NCBI GenBank assembly: GCA_016212965.1 | Contig: JACRDA010000428.1 | Coordinates: 1 to 50,091, forward strand | Origin: Myxococcales bacterium | GTDB taxonomy: Bacteria; Myxococcota_A; Polyangia; Polyangiales; Polyangiaceae | Direction: 5' to 3' | DNA length: 50,091 bases | Part shown: one piece after another, positions 41,385 to 50,091 of the stretch | How positions within the stretch are numbered: position 1 is the first letter of the stretch | Layout of the letters: each line of letters begins with the position of its first letter | Position numbers and translations under genes: made by a program | The notes under the pieces: generated by a model | Databases searched by the model: none | What the model was told of the DNA's origin: nothing | Seen by the model: only the letters and a program-made list of their open reading frames with translations

Positions 41385-44300
41385 ATGGCGCACACAGCGG
41401 CCAGGATCGATGCGGCACGCGCGGCGGCCGAGGCGGTCGAGGTCCGCTTCGGGCCGAAGCCGCGCCCGCAGCGCTGGCGGCCGCGGCGCAACTGGGGCCG
41501 GCTCGTCGCGCGCATCCTGTGCGCCCTGTTCGCGCTCGTCGGCGTGGTGCCGCTCGGGGCCGGCCTGCTCGTGCGCCTCGAGGGCGTGCAGCGCTGGGTG
41601 GCCGGCGAGACCGAGAAGATCATCCGCACGCAGACCGGCGTCGACGCGGATTTCTCGCTCGACATCCAGCCCTGGCCGCTCGAGGTCGTGCTCGAGAACG
41701 TCGCGGTGCACGCGAGCGACGGCGGGCCGGACTTCCTCCGTGCCCGGCGCATCGTCGCGCGGCCCCGGCTCTTCTCGCTCCTGTCCGGCAGGCTCGACTT
41801 CGGCGAGGTCGCGATCGACGCACCCGAGGTCTACGTCGTGCTGCGCGGCGGCGAGCTCGCGAACCTGCGGCTCGAGCTGCCGCCCTCCGAGTCCTCGGCG
41901 GAGCCCTCCGAGCCGCCGCTCTCGGCCGTCGCCGTGACCGACGGACGGGTGGAGCTCGACCTCGACGGCATGCGCGTCGGCGCGCGCGGCCTCGACGCCG
42001 ACGTCACCATCGAGCGCGGGGCCATCGAGCTCGGGCTGCGCGCGATGGGCGCCGAGATCGACCGCACCCATCCCGACCCGGCGCGGGCCGAGGTCGACAT
42101 GACCGACGAGGACGCGGTGTGCCGGCTCGAGCTGCGGGCGCGCCTCGAGCCGCCCGGCGCCGGGCGCGCGCGGGCCGCCGGCGCCTGGGGGCTGCTCGTG
42201 CGGCGCCTCGAGCTCGAGGGGGCGGCCGACTTCGACCCCGCCCGCGGCACGCGCCCGCGCTGCGATCTGCCCGAGTCCGACTGGCGGCGCGTGCTCGTGC
42301 GCCTCGAGGCGGTCAGCGCCGAGCTTCGCCCCGAGGGCCTCGCGAGCATCGACGGGCGCCTGAAGGTCTTCGCGCCGGCCGGCCTCGTGCACCGCTTCGT
42401 GGCCTTCGACCCGGTCGCCGGGCTCGTCGCGCTCGACCTCGACGCGCACCACGACCTGACCGACGGCTCCGAGCCGACCCTGCCGAGCCTGAGCGGCACC
42501 TTCAGCGCCCTCGGCATCGGCATCGGCGGCACCACCATCGCGGACGCGGTGTCGGGCAAGATCGACACCCTCGGCAACGTCGTCAACGTCACCGACCTCC
42601 GCATCTCCTGGGGCGGAGGGCGCGGGACGGTCGAGCGCGCCGTCATCCGGCCCTTCGGCAACGGCATCCCGCTCGAAGCGAGCGGCATCGTGGCGGACGG
42701 CGTCACGTTCGCGGACCTGCTCGACGAGTTCGGCGGCCACCCGCGCTCGCACGTGGGCTGGACCTTCGAGCACGCCACCATGGCGCGCATGGTGGGGCAG
42801 TTCGACCCGTTCGTGCTGACGGGCGTCATCACGGCCTCGACCATCCGCTTCGCGGTGTACGACCGGCCCGCGGACGCGCCGAGCGGCCGGCACGCGATCT
42901 TCAACGCGCCTGCGAGCCGCATCACCGCGACCATGCGCGTCGAGCCGCGCGCCTTCATCCTGAGCCAGGCGACGGTCCTCACGGCGCGCTCGCGGGTGCG
43001 CAGCGACGTGTCGCTCGGCTTCGCCGAGGAGCTGTCGTTCAACGTGTTCGACGGTTCCTTCGTCGACCTCGAGGAGGTCTCGCCCCTCGCCGACATCCCC
43101 ATGAAGGGTCGGGCGCTCGTGCACCTCACGGGCAGCAACACCTTCATGAGCCCGGTCATCCGCGGCGACGTCTCCATCGAGCGCTTCGACTTCGCCGGCT
43201 ACCCCATCGGCGAGCTCGGCAAGACGCAGGTGAGCTTCGTGCCACCGCTGCGGCTCGAGCTGCGCCAAGGTCAGGTGCGTCACGGTCACAGCAGCCTGTA
43301 CCTGCCCGACCTCGACCTCGATTTCGCCGCCGGGCCGGCGGTGGTGCTGCGGGCGCACGTCGACACGCGCACCGCCGAGGGCCTCCACGCCGCCGACCTC
43401 TTCAACATGACGCGCTTCGACGTCGAGCCGCGCCTGCGCGAGATCCGCGGCGTGATGCGCGGCACGGCCGCCGTCGACTTCCAGCTCGGCGGGCCGCGCG
43501 ACCGCTGCGGCGCGGGGGTGCTGCACATCGGCACGCAGATGGACCTCGCCAGCGTGCGCCTGTTCGGCGAGCGCTTCGAGGCGGGCAGTCTCGACGCCGA
43601 CCTCACCTGGGACGACCTGCCCGCCGACGAGCGCGGCCTGCGCGTCGAGCTCTACTCGGCGGTGCTGCGCACCGGCCCGGGCACGATCGTGGCGCGCGGG
43701 CGCCTCGGCCACGGCGCGCGCATCGAGGGCGACGTCATCGGCTCGAGCATCCCGCTCGAGCGCATCTCGGCCTTCGCGAGCCTGTTCGGCGAGGACGCGA
43801 GCCCCGTCGTGCGCGGCGGCAACCTCGCCGGTCCGACCGCGCGCCCCGTCGCTGCCGCGGCGCCGCCGCCGACCCGCCCCGACGCCGCGTCGGCGGCACC
43901 CGCGCGCCCGGCGTCGGCGCGCGTGCGCCCCGAGGCGAACGCGTCCTTCGTCGCGTCCGTCGGCGGCAGCCTCGAGCGGCTGCGCGCCGAGGTCGGCCTC
44001 GAGCTCTCGCCGACGCGCATCGGACCGAGCGTGCTGCCGGCCTCGCAGCTGCGGCTCACGCTCGCGCCCCCGCCCGAGCCGTTGCCCGAGCGGCCCGTCA
44101 CGCAGTGCGGCAACGCGCGCGGCGGGGCGCGCACCCCGGCCGTCGCGTCGTCCGGCAGCACCTACCGCCTGTCGGGTCAGCTGTTCGGCACGCAGGTCGC
44201 GCTCGACGGCCTCGAGGTGAGCGGCGCCGCGCGTCCGCTGCTCAGCGGCAGGCTCACGCTGCGCGACCTCGATCTCGGTGCGCTCGCGAACCTCCTGCCG

Positions 44301-46049
44301 GGCGTCGCCTTCTCGAGCGCGCCGCCGACCGGCAAGCTCAGCGCGGATGTCGAGATCCTCGAGCTACCCCTCGACGAGCCGGCCCTGGCGGAGGTGCAGA
44401 TCAAGCTCCGCGGCGCCTCGCTCGAGCGCGGCGCGAGCAGCATCCGCATCCCCGAGGTGTCGGACCTCCTGCTCCTGTCCGGCGACGCGCTGCGGGTGCC
44501 CGACGTCGATCTCGTCGCGGAGACCGCGGGCACCGGCGGCGGCAAGCTGCGCGCGGCGCTGCGCGCCCACGGCACGGTGCGCAAGCTGTCCGGCGCGCGC
44601 GAGCTCGACCTCGGCATCGACCTCAAGGACACCGACGTCGGCGCGCTCGGTCTCGACATGGCGGCGCTCGAGCGCGCGTCCGGCCAGGTGAGCGGCAGCC
44701 TGCGCCTCACCGGCACCTTCGCGGAGCCGAGCCTGAGCGGCGCGGCCGATCTCCGGCACGGCGAGCTGCGCCTGCGCGGCGTGCCGCTCGCGCTCGACGA
44801 CGTCCAGGCGCACCTCGAGGTGCGGCCGGGCGAGATGACGCTGCGCGCCGCGGCGAGCGCCGGCGCCGGCAGCGTGGCGCTCGCCGCGACCGTGCCCATG
44901 CGCGGCTTCGTGCCCCAGGGCGTCGAGGGCACGCTCGCGGCCCAGGGGCTGCGCCTCGAGCTCGCCGACGGGATCCGGATGACGGCCGACGCGACGCTGC
45001 GGGCGAGCTACGACGCGCGCTCGAGCGACCCGGCCCACGTCTACGGTGACGTGACCCTGACCTCGTTCGCGTACACCCGGCCGATCTCGCTCGCGCTCGA
45101 CCTCGACTCGCTCACGACGGCCGGCAAGACCGAGGTCGAGTCCTACGACCCCAAGGCCGACGTCGTGACCTTCGAGCTCGACGTGAAGAGCGCCGAGCCG
45201 CTGCGCGTGAACAACAACCTGCTCGAGCTCGAGCTGTGCGGCGCCGACACGGGCGCGGCGCCGGGCCGGGGCCGCGACCCCTTCGCCCGGGGCCAGGCCT
45301 GCGGGCCGTCGCACCTCACGGTGGTCGGCAGCAACCAGCGCTTCGGCGCGCGCGGCGCCCTGCGCGTCCGGCGCGGCTCGAAGCTCTACCTGCAGGGGCA
45401 CGATTTCGCCGTCACCGAGGGGACCGTCCGCTTCGACGACGACACGCGCATCTCGCCCGAGCTCGACATCAGCGCCTCGACCGAGTTCCAGCGCTACGCC
45501 TCGAGCTCGACCCCGGGCTCGAGCACGGCCGCGGGCACGAGCGCCAGCTCCGGCGGGCGCTGGCGCATCGACATGCACGCGATCGGCGACGCCGACGCCC
45601 TGCGCGTCACCTTCGCGAGCGACCCGCCGCTGAGCCAGGACGACGTCGTGCTCCTCTTGCAGATCGGCATGACGCGCGCCGAGCTCGATCGCGGCCTCGC
45701 CGGCTCGCTCGCCCAGACCGTCGGCCTCGAGGCGCTGTCGGCGGTGACCGGCGCCGACAAGGCGGTGCGCAGCATCGTGCCCATCGACGAGTTCCGCTTC
45801 GGCAGCGCCTACTCGTCGCGCACGGGCCGGCCCGAGCCGACCGTGACCATCGGCAAGCGCATCAGCGAGTCGGTGCGCGCGACCGTGACGACCGGGCTCA
45901 CCGAGAATCGCGAGATCCGCTCCAACCTGGAGTGGAAGCTCTCGGACGAGGTCAGCGTGCAGGGCAGCTACGACAACGTGAACGACACCTCGAGCTCGAC
46001 CTTCGGCAACCTCGGCCTCGACCTGCGCCTGCACCTCGAGTTCGAGTGA
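41385..46049 (+). CDS. tamB: TamB-family translocation/assembly protein
   Basis: 1,554 residues. A basic N-terminus is followed by one membrane helix (about 41-63, RILCALFALVGVVPLGAGLL). The rest is a long repetitive beta structure with hydrophobic alternation, as expected for the TamB/AsmA-like periplasmic groove that bridges the membranes and is thought to move phospholipids or assist barrel proteins. The C-terminal ~300 residues are the diagnostic DUF490/TamB domain: GSKLYLQGHDFAVTEGTVRF, LSQDDVVLLLQIGMTRAEL, and an ending TFGNLGLDLRLHLEFE. A low-complexity Pro/Ala stretch near 820-850 interrupts the repeat. The stop overlaps the next start (TGATG), so it is made together with the Omp85 partner; usual order is tamA first. 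Confidence 0.9.
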   Translation: MAHTAARIDAARAAAEAVEVRFGPKPRPQRWRPRRNWGRLVARILCALFALVGVVPLGAGLLVRLEGVQRWVAGETEKIIRTQTGVDADFSLDIQPWPLEVVLENVAVHASDGGPDFLRARRIVARPRLFSLLSGRLDFGEVAIDAPEVYVVLRGGELANLRLELPPSESSAEPSEPPLSAVAVTDGRVELDLDGMRVGARGLDADVTIERGAIELGLRAMGAEIDRTHPDPARAEVDMTDEDAVCRLELRARLEPPGAGRARAAGAWGLLVRRLELEGAADFDPARGTRPRCDLPESDWRRVLVRLEAVSAELRPEGLASIDGRLKVFAPAGLVHRFVAFDPVAGLVALDLDAHHDLTDGSEPTLPSLSGTFSALGIGIGGTTIADAVSGKIDTLGNVVNVTDLRISWGGGRGTVERAVIRPFGNGIPLEASGIVADGVTFADLLDEFGGHPRSHVGWTFEHATMARMVGQFDPFVLTGVITASTIRFAVYDRPADAPSGRHAIFNAPASRITATMRVEPRAFILSQATVLTARSRVRSDVSLGFAEELSFNVFDGSFVDLEEVSPLADIPMKGRALVHLTGSNTFMSPVIRGDVSIERFDFAGYPIGELGKTQVSFVPPLRLELRQGQVRHGHSSLYLPDLDLDFAAGPAVVLRAHVDTRTAEGLHAADLFNMTRFDVEPRLREIRGVMRGTAAVDFQLGGPRDRCGAGVLHIGTQMDLASVRLFGERFEAGSLDADLTWDDLPADERGLRVELYSAVLRTGPGTIVARGRLGHGARIEGDVIGSSIPLERISAFASLFGEDASPVVRGGNLAGPTARPVAAAAPPPTRPDAASAAPARPASARVRPEANASFVASVGGSLERLRAEVGLELSPTRIGPSVLPASQLRLTLAPPPEPLPERPVTQCGNARGGARTPAVASSGSTYRLSGQLFGTQVALDGLEVSGAARPLLSGRLTLRDLDLGALANLLPGVAFSSAPPTGKLSADVEILELPLDEPALAEVQIKLRGASLERGASSIRIPEVSDLLLLSGDALRVPDVDLVAETAGTGGGKLRAALRAHGTVRKLSGARELDLGIDLKDTDVGALGLDMAALERASGQVSGSLRLTGTFAEPSLSGAADLRHGELRLRGVPLALDDVQAHLEVRPGEMTLRAAASAGAGSVALAATVPMRGFVPQGVEGTLAAQGLRLELADGIRMTADATLRASYDARSSDPAHVYGDVTLTSFAYTRPISLALDLDSLTTAGKTEVESYDPKADVVTFELDVKSAEPLRVNNNLLELELCGADTGAAPGRGRDPFARGQACGPSHLTVVGSNQRFGARGALRVRRGSKLYLQGHDFAVTEGTVRFDDDTRISPELDISASTEFQRYASSSTPGSSTAAGTSASSGGRWRIDMHAIGDADALRVTFASDPPLSQDDVVLLLQIGMTRAELDRGLAGSLAQTVGLEALSAVTGADKAVRSIVPIDEFRFGSAYSSRTGRPEPTVTIGKRISESVRATVTTGLTENREIRSNLEWKLSDEVSVQGSYDNVNDTSSSTFGNLGLDLRLHLEFE

Positions 46050-49000
46050 TGGCCCGGGTGCCCACCTCGCGCTCGCTCGCCCACCGCGCGGCCCGGCTGC
46101 TCGTGGCCGCGCTGCTCGCGCTCGTGGCGCTGCTCGTGCCCGCGCGGGCGCACGCGCAGCCGGCGGCGCCCGAGGAGCCGGCCGGCATCGACGCCGCCGA
46201 CGTCGCGCTCGTGGCGCGCGGTCCGGGCTCCCTGGCGGAGCTCGAGGGTCTCGAGATCGTCGCCGTGTCCGTCGAAGGGCAGGGCCGGCTCTGGCGCCGG
46301 CCGCTCGCGCAGCACGTGCTCGCGCCCGGCCAGCAGCTCAGCGCGTCCACGGTCCGCGCGGCGCTGCGCGAGCTCACCGCAAGCGGCGGCGTGGCGAGCG
46401 CCGCCGCCGAGGCGGTGCGCCACCCCGAGGGCGTCGTGGTGCGCCTCTTCGTGACGCCGCGGCGCGTGGTGGCGACGCTGACCATCACGGTCGAGGCCGA
46501 TCGCGTCCCGCCCGCCGCGGGGGCGGCCGCCGCCGCCGCGTCCGAGGGCATGGAGCTCACCGAGCGCTCGCTCGCCGCCATGCCCCGCCGGGTGCAGGCG
46601 ATGTGCGCGCGCAAGGGCTACACCGGCTGCGAGGTCGCCGTCGAGACCACCGACACCGACGACCCGCTGCGCGTCGTGCTCGCGCTCGCGGTGCGGCCGG
46701 GCGAGCGCGAGCTCGTGAGCCGGCGCATCTTCGTGCTCGAGCCCTCGCAGGAGGCCGAGCTCGGCGGACTCGAGCGCAGCTACGACGTGGGAGCGGGCGA
46801 TCCCGCCGACGAGGACGACCTCGCGGAGGCCGACGAGGCCCTCACCGAGCGCCTCCGGCGAGCCGGCTTCCTGCGCGCGCAGGTGAGCCACGTGCTCGTG
46901 CGCCGCGACGAGGGCGGCGTCGTCCACACTTTCCTCTTCGTCTACCCGAGCCCCGGGGCCCGCTACCGGGTGAGCTTCGAGGGGCAGGTGCGCTTCTCCT
47001 CGGACGAGCTCGACGACGCGCTCGGGCTCGCCACGGCGAGCGACGTCAGCCCGGACGAGCTCGCCGGCCGCGTGCGGTCCTTCTACCGCGAGCGGGGCTT
47101 CTACGACGTCAGCGTGGAGCCGAGCGAGAGCGGCGGCGCCGGCGCGCCGCGCCACGAGGTGCACCTGACGATCCGCGAGGGCGAGCGCGCGGTGGTGGCC
47201 GAGCGGCTCTTCGCCTGCCTGCCGCCCGAGCGCGAGCCGGACGGCACGCCGAGTCCGACCGCCGCGCGCGGTCTGTCCGCCGAGGCGCTCGGCGCCGAGA
47301 TCGACGCGGTGCTCGAGGAGAGCCTGCCGCGACCGAGCCTCGTCTCGGGCGCCGATCCGGTGGTGGTCGACGCGGCGCTCGGTCCCACCGAGGCCGGCAC
47401 GGCGGCGCGCCCGCTGCGCCTCACGCCGGCCACCACCTTCACGCCCGAGGCCTACGCGAAGGCTCTCGACCACCTGCGGGACTACATCCACAGCAAGGGC
47501 TACCTGAACGCCTCCGTTGGCCCGCTGTCCATGCTGCGGGCCCGCTGCGACCCGCGCGCCCGGGGCAGCGCCTGCGTCCCGCTGCCCGGGCCGCTGCGCC
47601 CGCCGCCCGCGTGCCGTCTCGACGCCGTCGACTTGCCGGTGCCGGAGCGGCCGCTCGCGACCGAGCACGAGTGCCGCCCGGACCCGCAGCACGGCGTCGA
47701 CTGCTCGCCCGCGCTCGTGCTCTACGTCCCGATCCAGCTCGGACCGCAGAGCGAGCTCTACGACGTCGTGTTCGCGGGCAACGAGGGCAAGGGCTACCTC
47801 GCCGAGAGCCCCGAGAAACCGGCGGACGAGCTCAACGCCAAGTTCTCCTCGCGCGCGCTCGCCGACGTCGCGGCGCTCGATCTCGGCGGCCCGGTGAGCA
47901 ACGCCGCGCTCGAGGGCGCGCGCCAGCGGCTGCTCGCCCACTACCACGACGAGGGCTACCCCTACGCGAGCGTCGCGAGCTCGGTCGAGACCTCGCCCGA
48001 TCGCACCCGCGCGCGCGTGCGCTTCGACATCCACGAGTACGGGCCCGTGGAGATCGTCGACTACGAGGTGCGCGGCAACACGCACACCTCGCGCGCCCTC
48101 ATCCTGAGCCGCCTCGACCTGTGCCAGGACCCACCGAGCTGCACGCCGCACGAGCGGCTGTTCCGGCGCGACCTCGTGCGCGCGAGCGAGGAGCACATCG
48201 CGACCCTGGGCGTCTTCTCCAGCGTCTCCATCGCGCTCGAGGACCCGGAGATCCCGCTCGCCAAGAAGCGCGCGATCATCACGGTGGTCGAGCAGGGCAG
48301 CCAGTACACCGAGCCCCGCATCGGCTTCTCCTCCGGCGAGGGCGTGCGCGGCGCCTTCGAGTACGGCCACCGCAACATCGCCGGGCAGGCCATCTCCTTC
48401 ACGCTGCGCCTGCAGTTCTCGTGGCTCCCGCCGCCGCTCATTCTCGATGCCGACTTCCGCAGCAAGTACGAGGATCTGAGCCTGTCGGAGCAGCTCTCGC
48501 GGCGCGACTCGGTGTCGATGCGCTTCCCGGACATCGGCCTCGGACCGAACTTCTCCCTGTCGATCGACGCCGTCGACGTGCGCGCGAACCAGCGCGACTT
48601 CGGCATCACGAAGGACGCCGCCATCCCGACCCTCACCTTCAAGCCGCTGCGCGAGCTCACCGTGCAGCTCTCGGCGCCGTCGGTCGAGCGCAACGACGTG
48701 TACCTGTTCGGCGGCGCCAGCCTCGCGGACGTCATCAAGAACAACCCGGGGCTCGCCAAGGAGTTGCTCCCGCCCGAGGGCGTCACCGTCGCCGTCGCCG
48801 AGCGCCTCGGCGCCACCTGGGACCGGCGCGACAACGCCTTCGACGCCAAGAGCGGCACGCTCCTGACGGGTGCGCTCGAGCACGTGAACGCCTTCCCGGT
48901 GGCGGGCACCGAGGGCGCGTCGAGCGATTTCTTGCGCATCAGCGCCAAGTTCGGCGGCTACATCCGCCTCTCCGACGGCGGCGTCGCGATCGCCGCCATG

Positions 49001-49480
49001 GTGTCCACCGGCTACAACCTGCAGCTGCGGGCCGAGAGCGAGACCTACCCCGACCGGTTGTTCTTCCTCGGCGGCATCGACTCCCTGCGCGGCTTCCCGC
49101 TCGACGCCGTGGTGCCCGAGGACCTCGCGCAGCGCATCCTCGGCGGCGAGCTCGTGCAGACCGAGGGCGGCGTGCGGCCCCTCACCATCGACGACGTGCC
49201 GGTGCGCGGCGGCAACCTCTACCTCAACCCGCGCCTCGAGCTGCGCACGCCGCTGTCGGACGCGGTGAGCCTCGGCTGGTTCCTCGACACCGGCAACGTC
49301 TGGACGAGCGAGAAGGCGATCACGAAGGTCGGGGATCTGTTCACCCTGCGCTACGCCGCGGGCGCCGGCGTGCGCCTGGCGACGCCACTCGGCCCGATCG
49401 TGCTCGACTACGGCTTCAACCTCGTGCGGCGCGCCTGGGAGGATCTCGGCGCGCTGCACTTTGCGGTCGGGCTGTTTTGA
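46049..49480 (+). CDS. Large Omp85 (BamA/TamA-like) outer-membrane protein
   Basis: 1,143 residues; TamA of E. coli has about 577 and BamA about 810. A Sec signal peptide ends ARAHAQ (about 36). A long periplasmic part (~37-740) has POTRA-like units, e.g. FEGQVRFSSDELDDALGLAT with FYRERGFYDVSVE, FAGNEGKGYL and VDYEVRGNTHTSRALILSRL. Between two of them is a Cys/Pro-rich insert (near 490-560). The last ~380 residues are the 16-stranded barrel, with GGIDSLRGFP as the L6 (V)RGF motif and a terminal Phe (GALHFAVGLF). Coupled by TGATG to tamB, it is best read as TamA of a TAM system, though the size is more BamA-like or larger. Confidence 0.88.
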   Translation: MARVPTSRSLAHRAARLLVAALLALVALLVPARAHAQPAAPEEPAGIDAADVALVARGPGSLAELEGLEIVAVSVEGQGRLWRRPLAQHVLAPGQQLSASTVRAALRELTASGGVASAAAEAVRHPEGVVVRLFVTPRRVVATLTITVEADRVPPAAGAAAAAASEGMELTERSLAAMPRRVQAMCARKGYTGCEVAVETTDTDDPLRVVLALAVRPGERELVSRRIFVLEPSQEAELGGLERSYDVGAGDPADEDDLAEADEALTERLRRAGFLRAQVSHVLVRRDEGGVVHTFLFVYPSPGARYRVSFEGQVRFSSDELDDALGLATASDVSPDELAGRVRSFYRERGFYDVSVEPSESGGAGAPRHEVHLTIREGERAVVAERLFACLPPEREPDGTPSPTAARGLSAEALGAEIDAVLEESLPRPSLVSGADPVVVDAALGPTEAGTAARPLRLTPATTFTPEAYAKALDHLRDYIHSKGYLNASVGPLSMLRARCDPRARGSACVPLPGPLRPPPACRLDAVDLPVPERPLATEHECRPDPQHGVDCSPALVLYVPIQLGPQSELYDVVFAGNEGKGYLAESPEKPADELNAKFSSRALADVAALDLGGPVSNAALEGARQRLLAHYHDEGYPYASVASSVETSPDRTRARVRFDIHEYGPVEIVDYEVRGNTHTSRALILSRLDLCQDPPSCTPHERLFRRDLVRASEEHIATLGVFSSVSIALEDPEIPLAKKRAIITVVEQGSQYTEPRIGFSSGEGVRGAFEYGHRNIAGQAISFTLRLQFSWLPPPLILDADFRSKYEDLSLSEQLSRRDSVSMRFPDIGLGPNFSLSIDAVDVRANQRDFGITKDAAIPTLTFKPLRELTVQLSAPSVERNDVYLFGGASLADVIKNNPGLAKELLPPEGVTVAVAERLGATWDRRDNAFDAKSGTLLTGALEHVNAFPVAGTEGASSDFLRISAKFGGYIRLSDGGVAIAAMVSTGYNLQLRAESETYPDRLFFLGGIDSLRGFPLDAVVPEDLAQRILGGELVQTEGGVRPLTIDDVPVRGGNLYLNPRLELRTPLSDAVSLGWFLDTGNVWTSEKAITKVGDLFTLRYAAGAGVRLATPLGPIVLDYGFNLVRRAWEDLGALHFAVGLF

Positions 49481-49511
49481 AGAGAGTTTTGAAGTCGACG
49501 AGCCCGAGCGA

Positions 49512-49975
49512 GCCCTGGATCCTTGCCGAAGCAGAGGCCGGCGGCTGAGAGATCCAGGGCTGGCGAGTGGCCCGAGCGAGCCCTGGACCCTTGGCGCACC
49601 AGCGAGAGGCATCCGGACCTAACTTTTCCCCTCACCCCCCGGCCCCCTCTCCCGGAGGAGAGGGGGTGGTCCCAGTCGGGGACTCCTCGAAATCCGCCGC
49701 GGATTGTCGGCTCGTCCAGATGCCGCCTGCTCCCTCACGGTCCTGCGCCTCCCCAACGATCCGTCCTCCACGACCCCGAGCGCGCACTCGACCGGATCCG
49801 CCCACTGCTCCGAGCGCCTCGCGGACGCCACGAGACCCGCTAGCGCGCTTCGTTTCCGACCGCCAACGACGAAAGCCCCCGACATGGACCACCCCCTCTC
49901 CCCTCGGGAGAGGGGGCCGGGGGGTGAGGGGAAATATACCGGTCCGGATGCCGCCTGCTGCTTCGGCAAGGGTCC
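49512..49975. repeat. Composite palindromic element with DUF559 remnant (copy C)
   Basis: Follows the Omp85 gene. On the plus strand: terminal motif (49512-49540, degenerate), 49559-49621 identical in large part to the flank of copy B, palindrome 1 (around ccctctcccggaggagaggg), the tcctcgaaatccgccgcgga spacer, an internal end motif at 49717-49732, a DUF559 piece, the cgcgcttcgtttccgacc block, palindrome 2 and the end ggtccggatgccgcctgctg with cttcggcaagggtcc. Confidence 0.88.
49731..49843 (+). pseudogene. DUF559 C-terminal fragment with frameshift
   Basis: Matches the last ~37 codons of copy B at DNA level. Most of the domain is deleted and replaced by an end-like motif. At aacgatccgtcc one base is missing compared with copy B, so TVLRLPN and LHDPERALDRIRPLL are in different frames. 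It ends in RAPRGRHETR and TAG like copy B. Not functional. Confidence 0.75.
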
Positions 49976-49979
49976 CCGT

Positions 49980-50091
49980 CACGCTCTCAGTCCGGAGGCG
50001 CATGCGGCCCGCCACGCCTTGCTTCGCGCCGCAGGCCTCACGGTCCTGCGCCTCCCCAACGAACAGATCCTCCACGACCCCGAGCGCGCAC
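49980..50091 (+). pseudogene. Second DUF559 fragment, cut by window edge
   Basis: Starts directly after the end motif of copy C. The frame reads HALSPEAHAARHALLRAAGL then TVLRLPNEQILHDPERA and runs out of the window. The portion before the conserved GGH is absent, so it too is truncated at its 5' side. It shows that at least two elements are stacked in tandem here. Confidence 0.7.

Noticed and set aside
37526..50091. CRISPR array
   Set aside because: Repeats are long, palindromic, few and irregularly spaced; there are no uniform spacers and no cas genes.

Overview
The window reads as chromosomal DNA of a very GC-rich member of the Myxococcota, most likely the Polyangiales (Sorangium/Polyangium type). 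The grounds are a strong G/C bias at third codon positions, long spurious antisense ORFs, many lipoproteins with a Cys-rich Asn/Asp motif, a Ser/Thr kinase fused to an AAA ATPase next to an FHA-domain sigma54-type activator, and secreted proteases with P domains. This is inference from content; no rRNA or other marker is present. I see no tRNA, CRISPR array, prophage or classical transposase.

Layout. 1-3029 (-): C-terminally cut membrane protein with two VWA domains and a GATase-like domain. 3130-6025 (+): SGNH hydrolase plus MBOAT acyltransferase, a likely polysaccharide O-acylation pair. 6039-10375 (-): fatty-acid hydroxylase, Cys-rich lipoprotein, PEBP protein, radical SAM/TPR protein. 10651-15812 (+): non-RD kinase/AAA protein and a translationally coupled FHA/sigma54 activator. 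15834-17486 (-): ZU5-like lipoprotein. 17901-18695 (+): esterase. 18907-21495 (-): plsB. 21581-26725 (-): a run of TonB-dependent receptor, two or three small ORFs, a HExxH protein resembling RiPP-modifying enzymes, and an Ala/Lys/Pro-rich exported protein. 26896-29770 (+): hrcA and a response regulator. 29778-36664: a secretome block (Cys-rich lipoprotein, metzincin-like protease, PPC-domain lipoprotein, papain-like protease with P domains). 36915-41164: SUKH-like protein, RluA-type pseudouridine synthase, small conserved protein, folB, EEP-family lipoprotein. 41385-49480 (+): TamB and a very long Omp85 protein, coupled by TGATG.

Two things stand out. First, a family of dispersed palindrome-rich elements lies at gene 3' ends (18711-18906, 37526-38200, 49512-50091). 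The larger copies carry decayed DUF559 (PD-(D/E)XK, Vsr-like) endonuclease fragments between the palindromes, and the smallest carries none. This resembles an autonomous/MITE relationship but with a DUF559 gene instead of a transposase. Second, the 21.6-26.7 kb minus-strand run combines a HExxH candidate peptide-modification enzyme, tiny ORFs that could be precursors, and a TonB receptor. It also contains a hairpin that buries the Shine-Dalgarno sequence of one small ORF and whose anti-SD arm contains the stop codon of the ORF before it. This could be an unrecognised peptide (RiPP-like) system with coupled translation.

Functional assignments rest on motifs read by eye. Starts were chosen by Shine-Dalgarno sequences, signal peptides and family lengths where possible.
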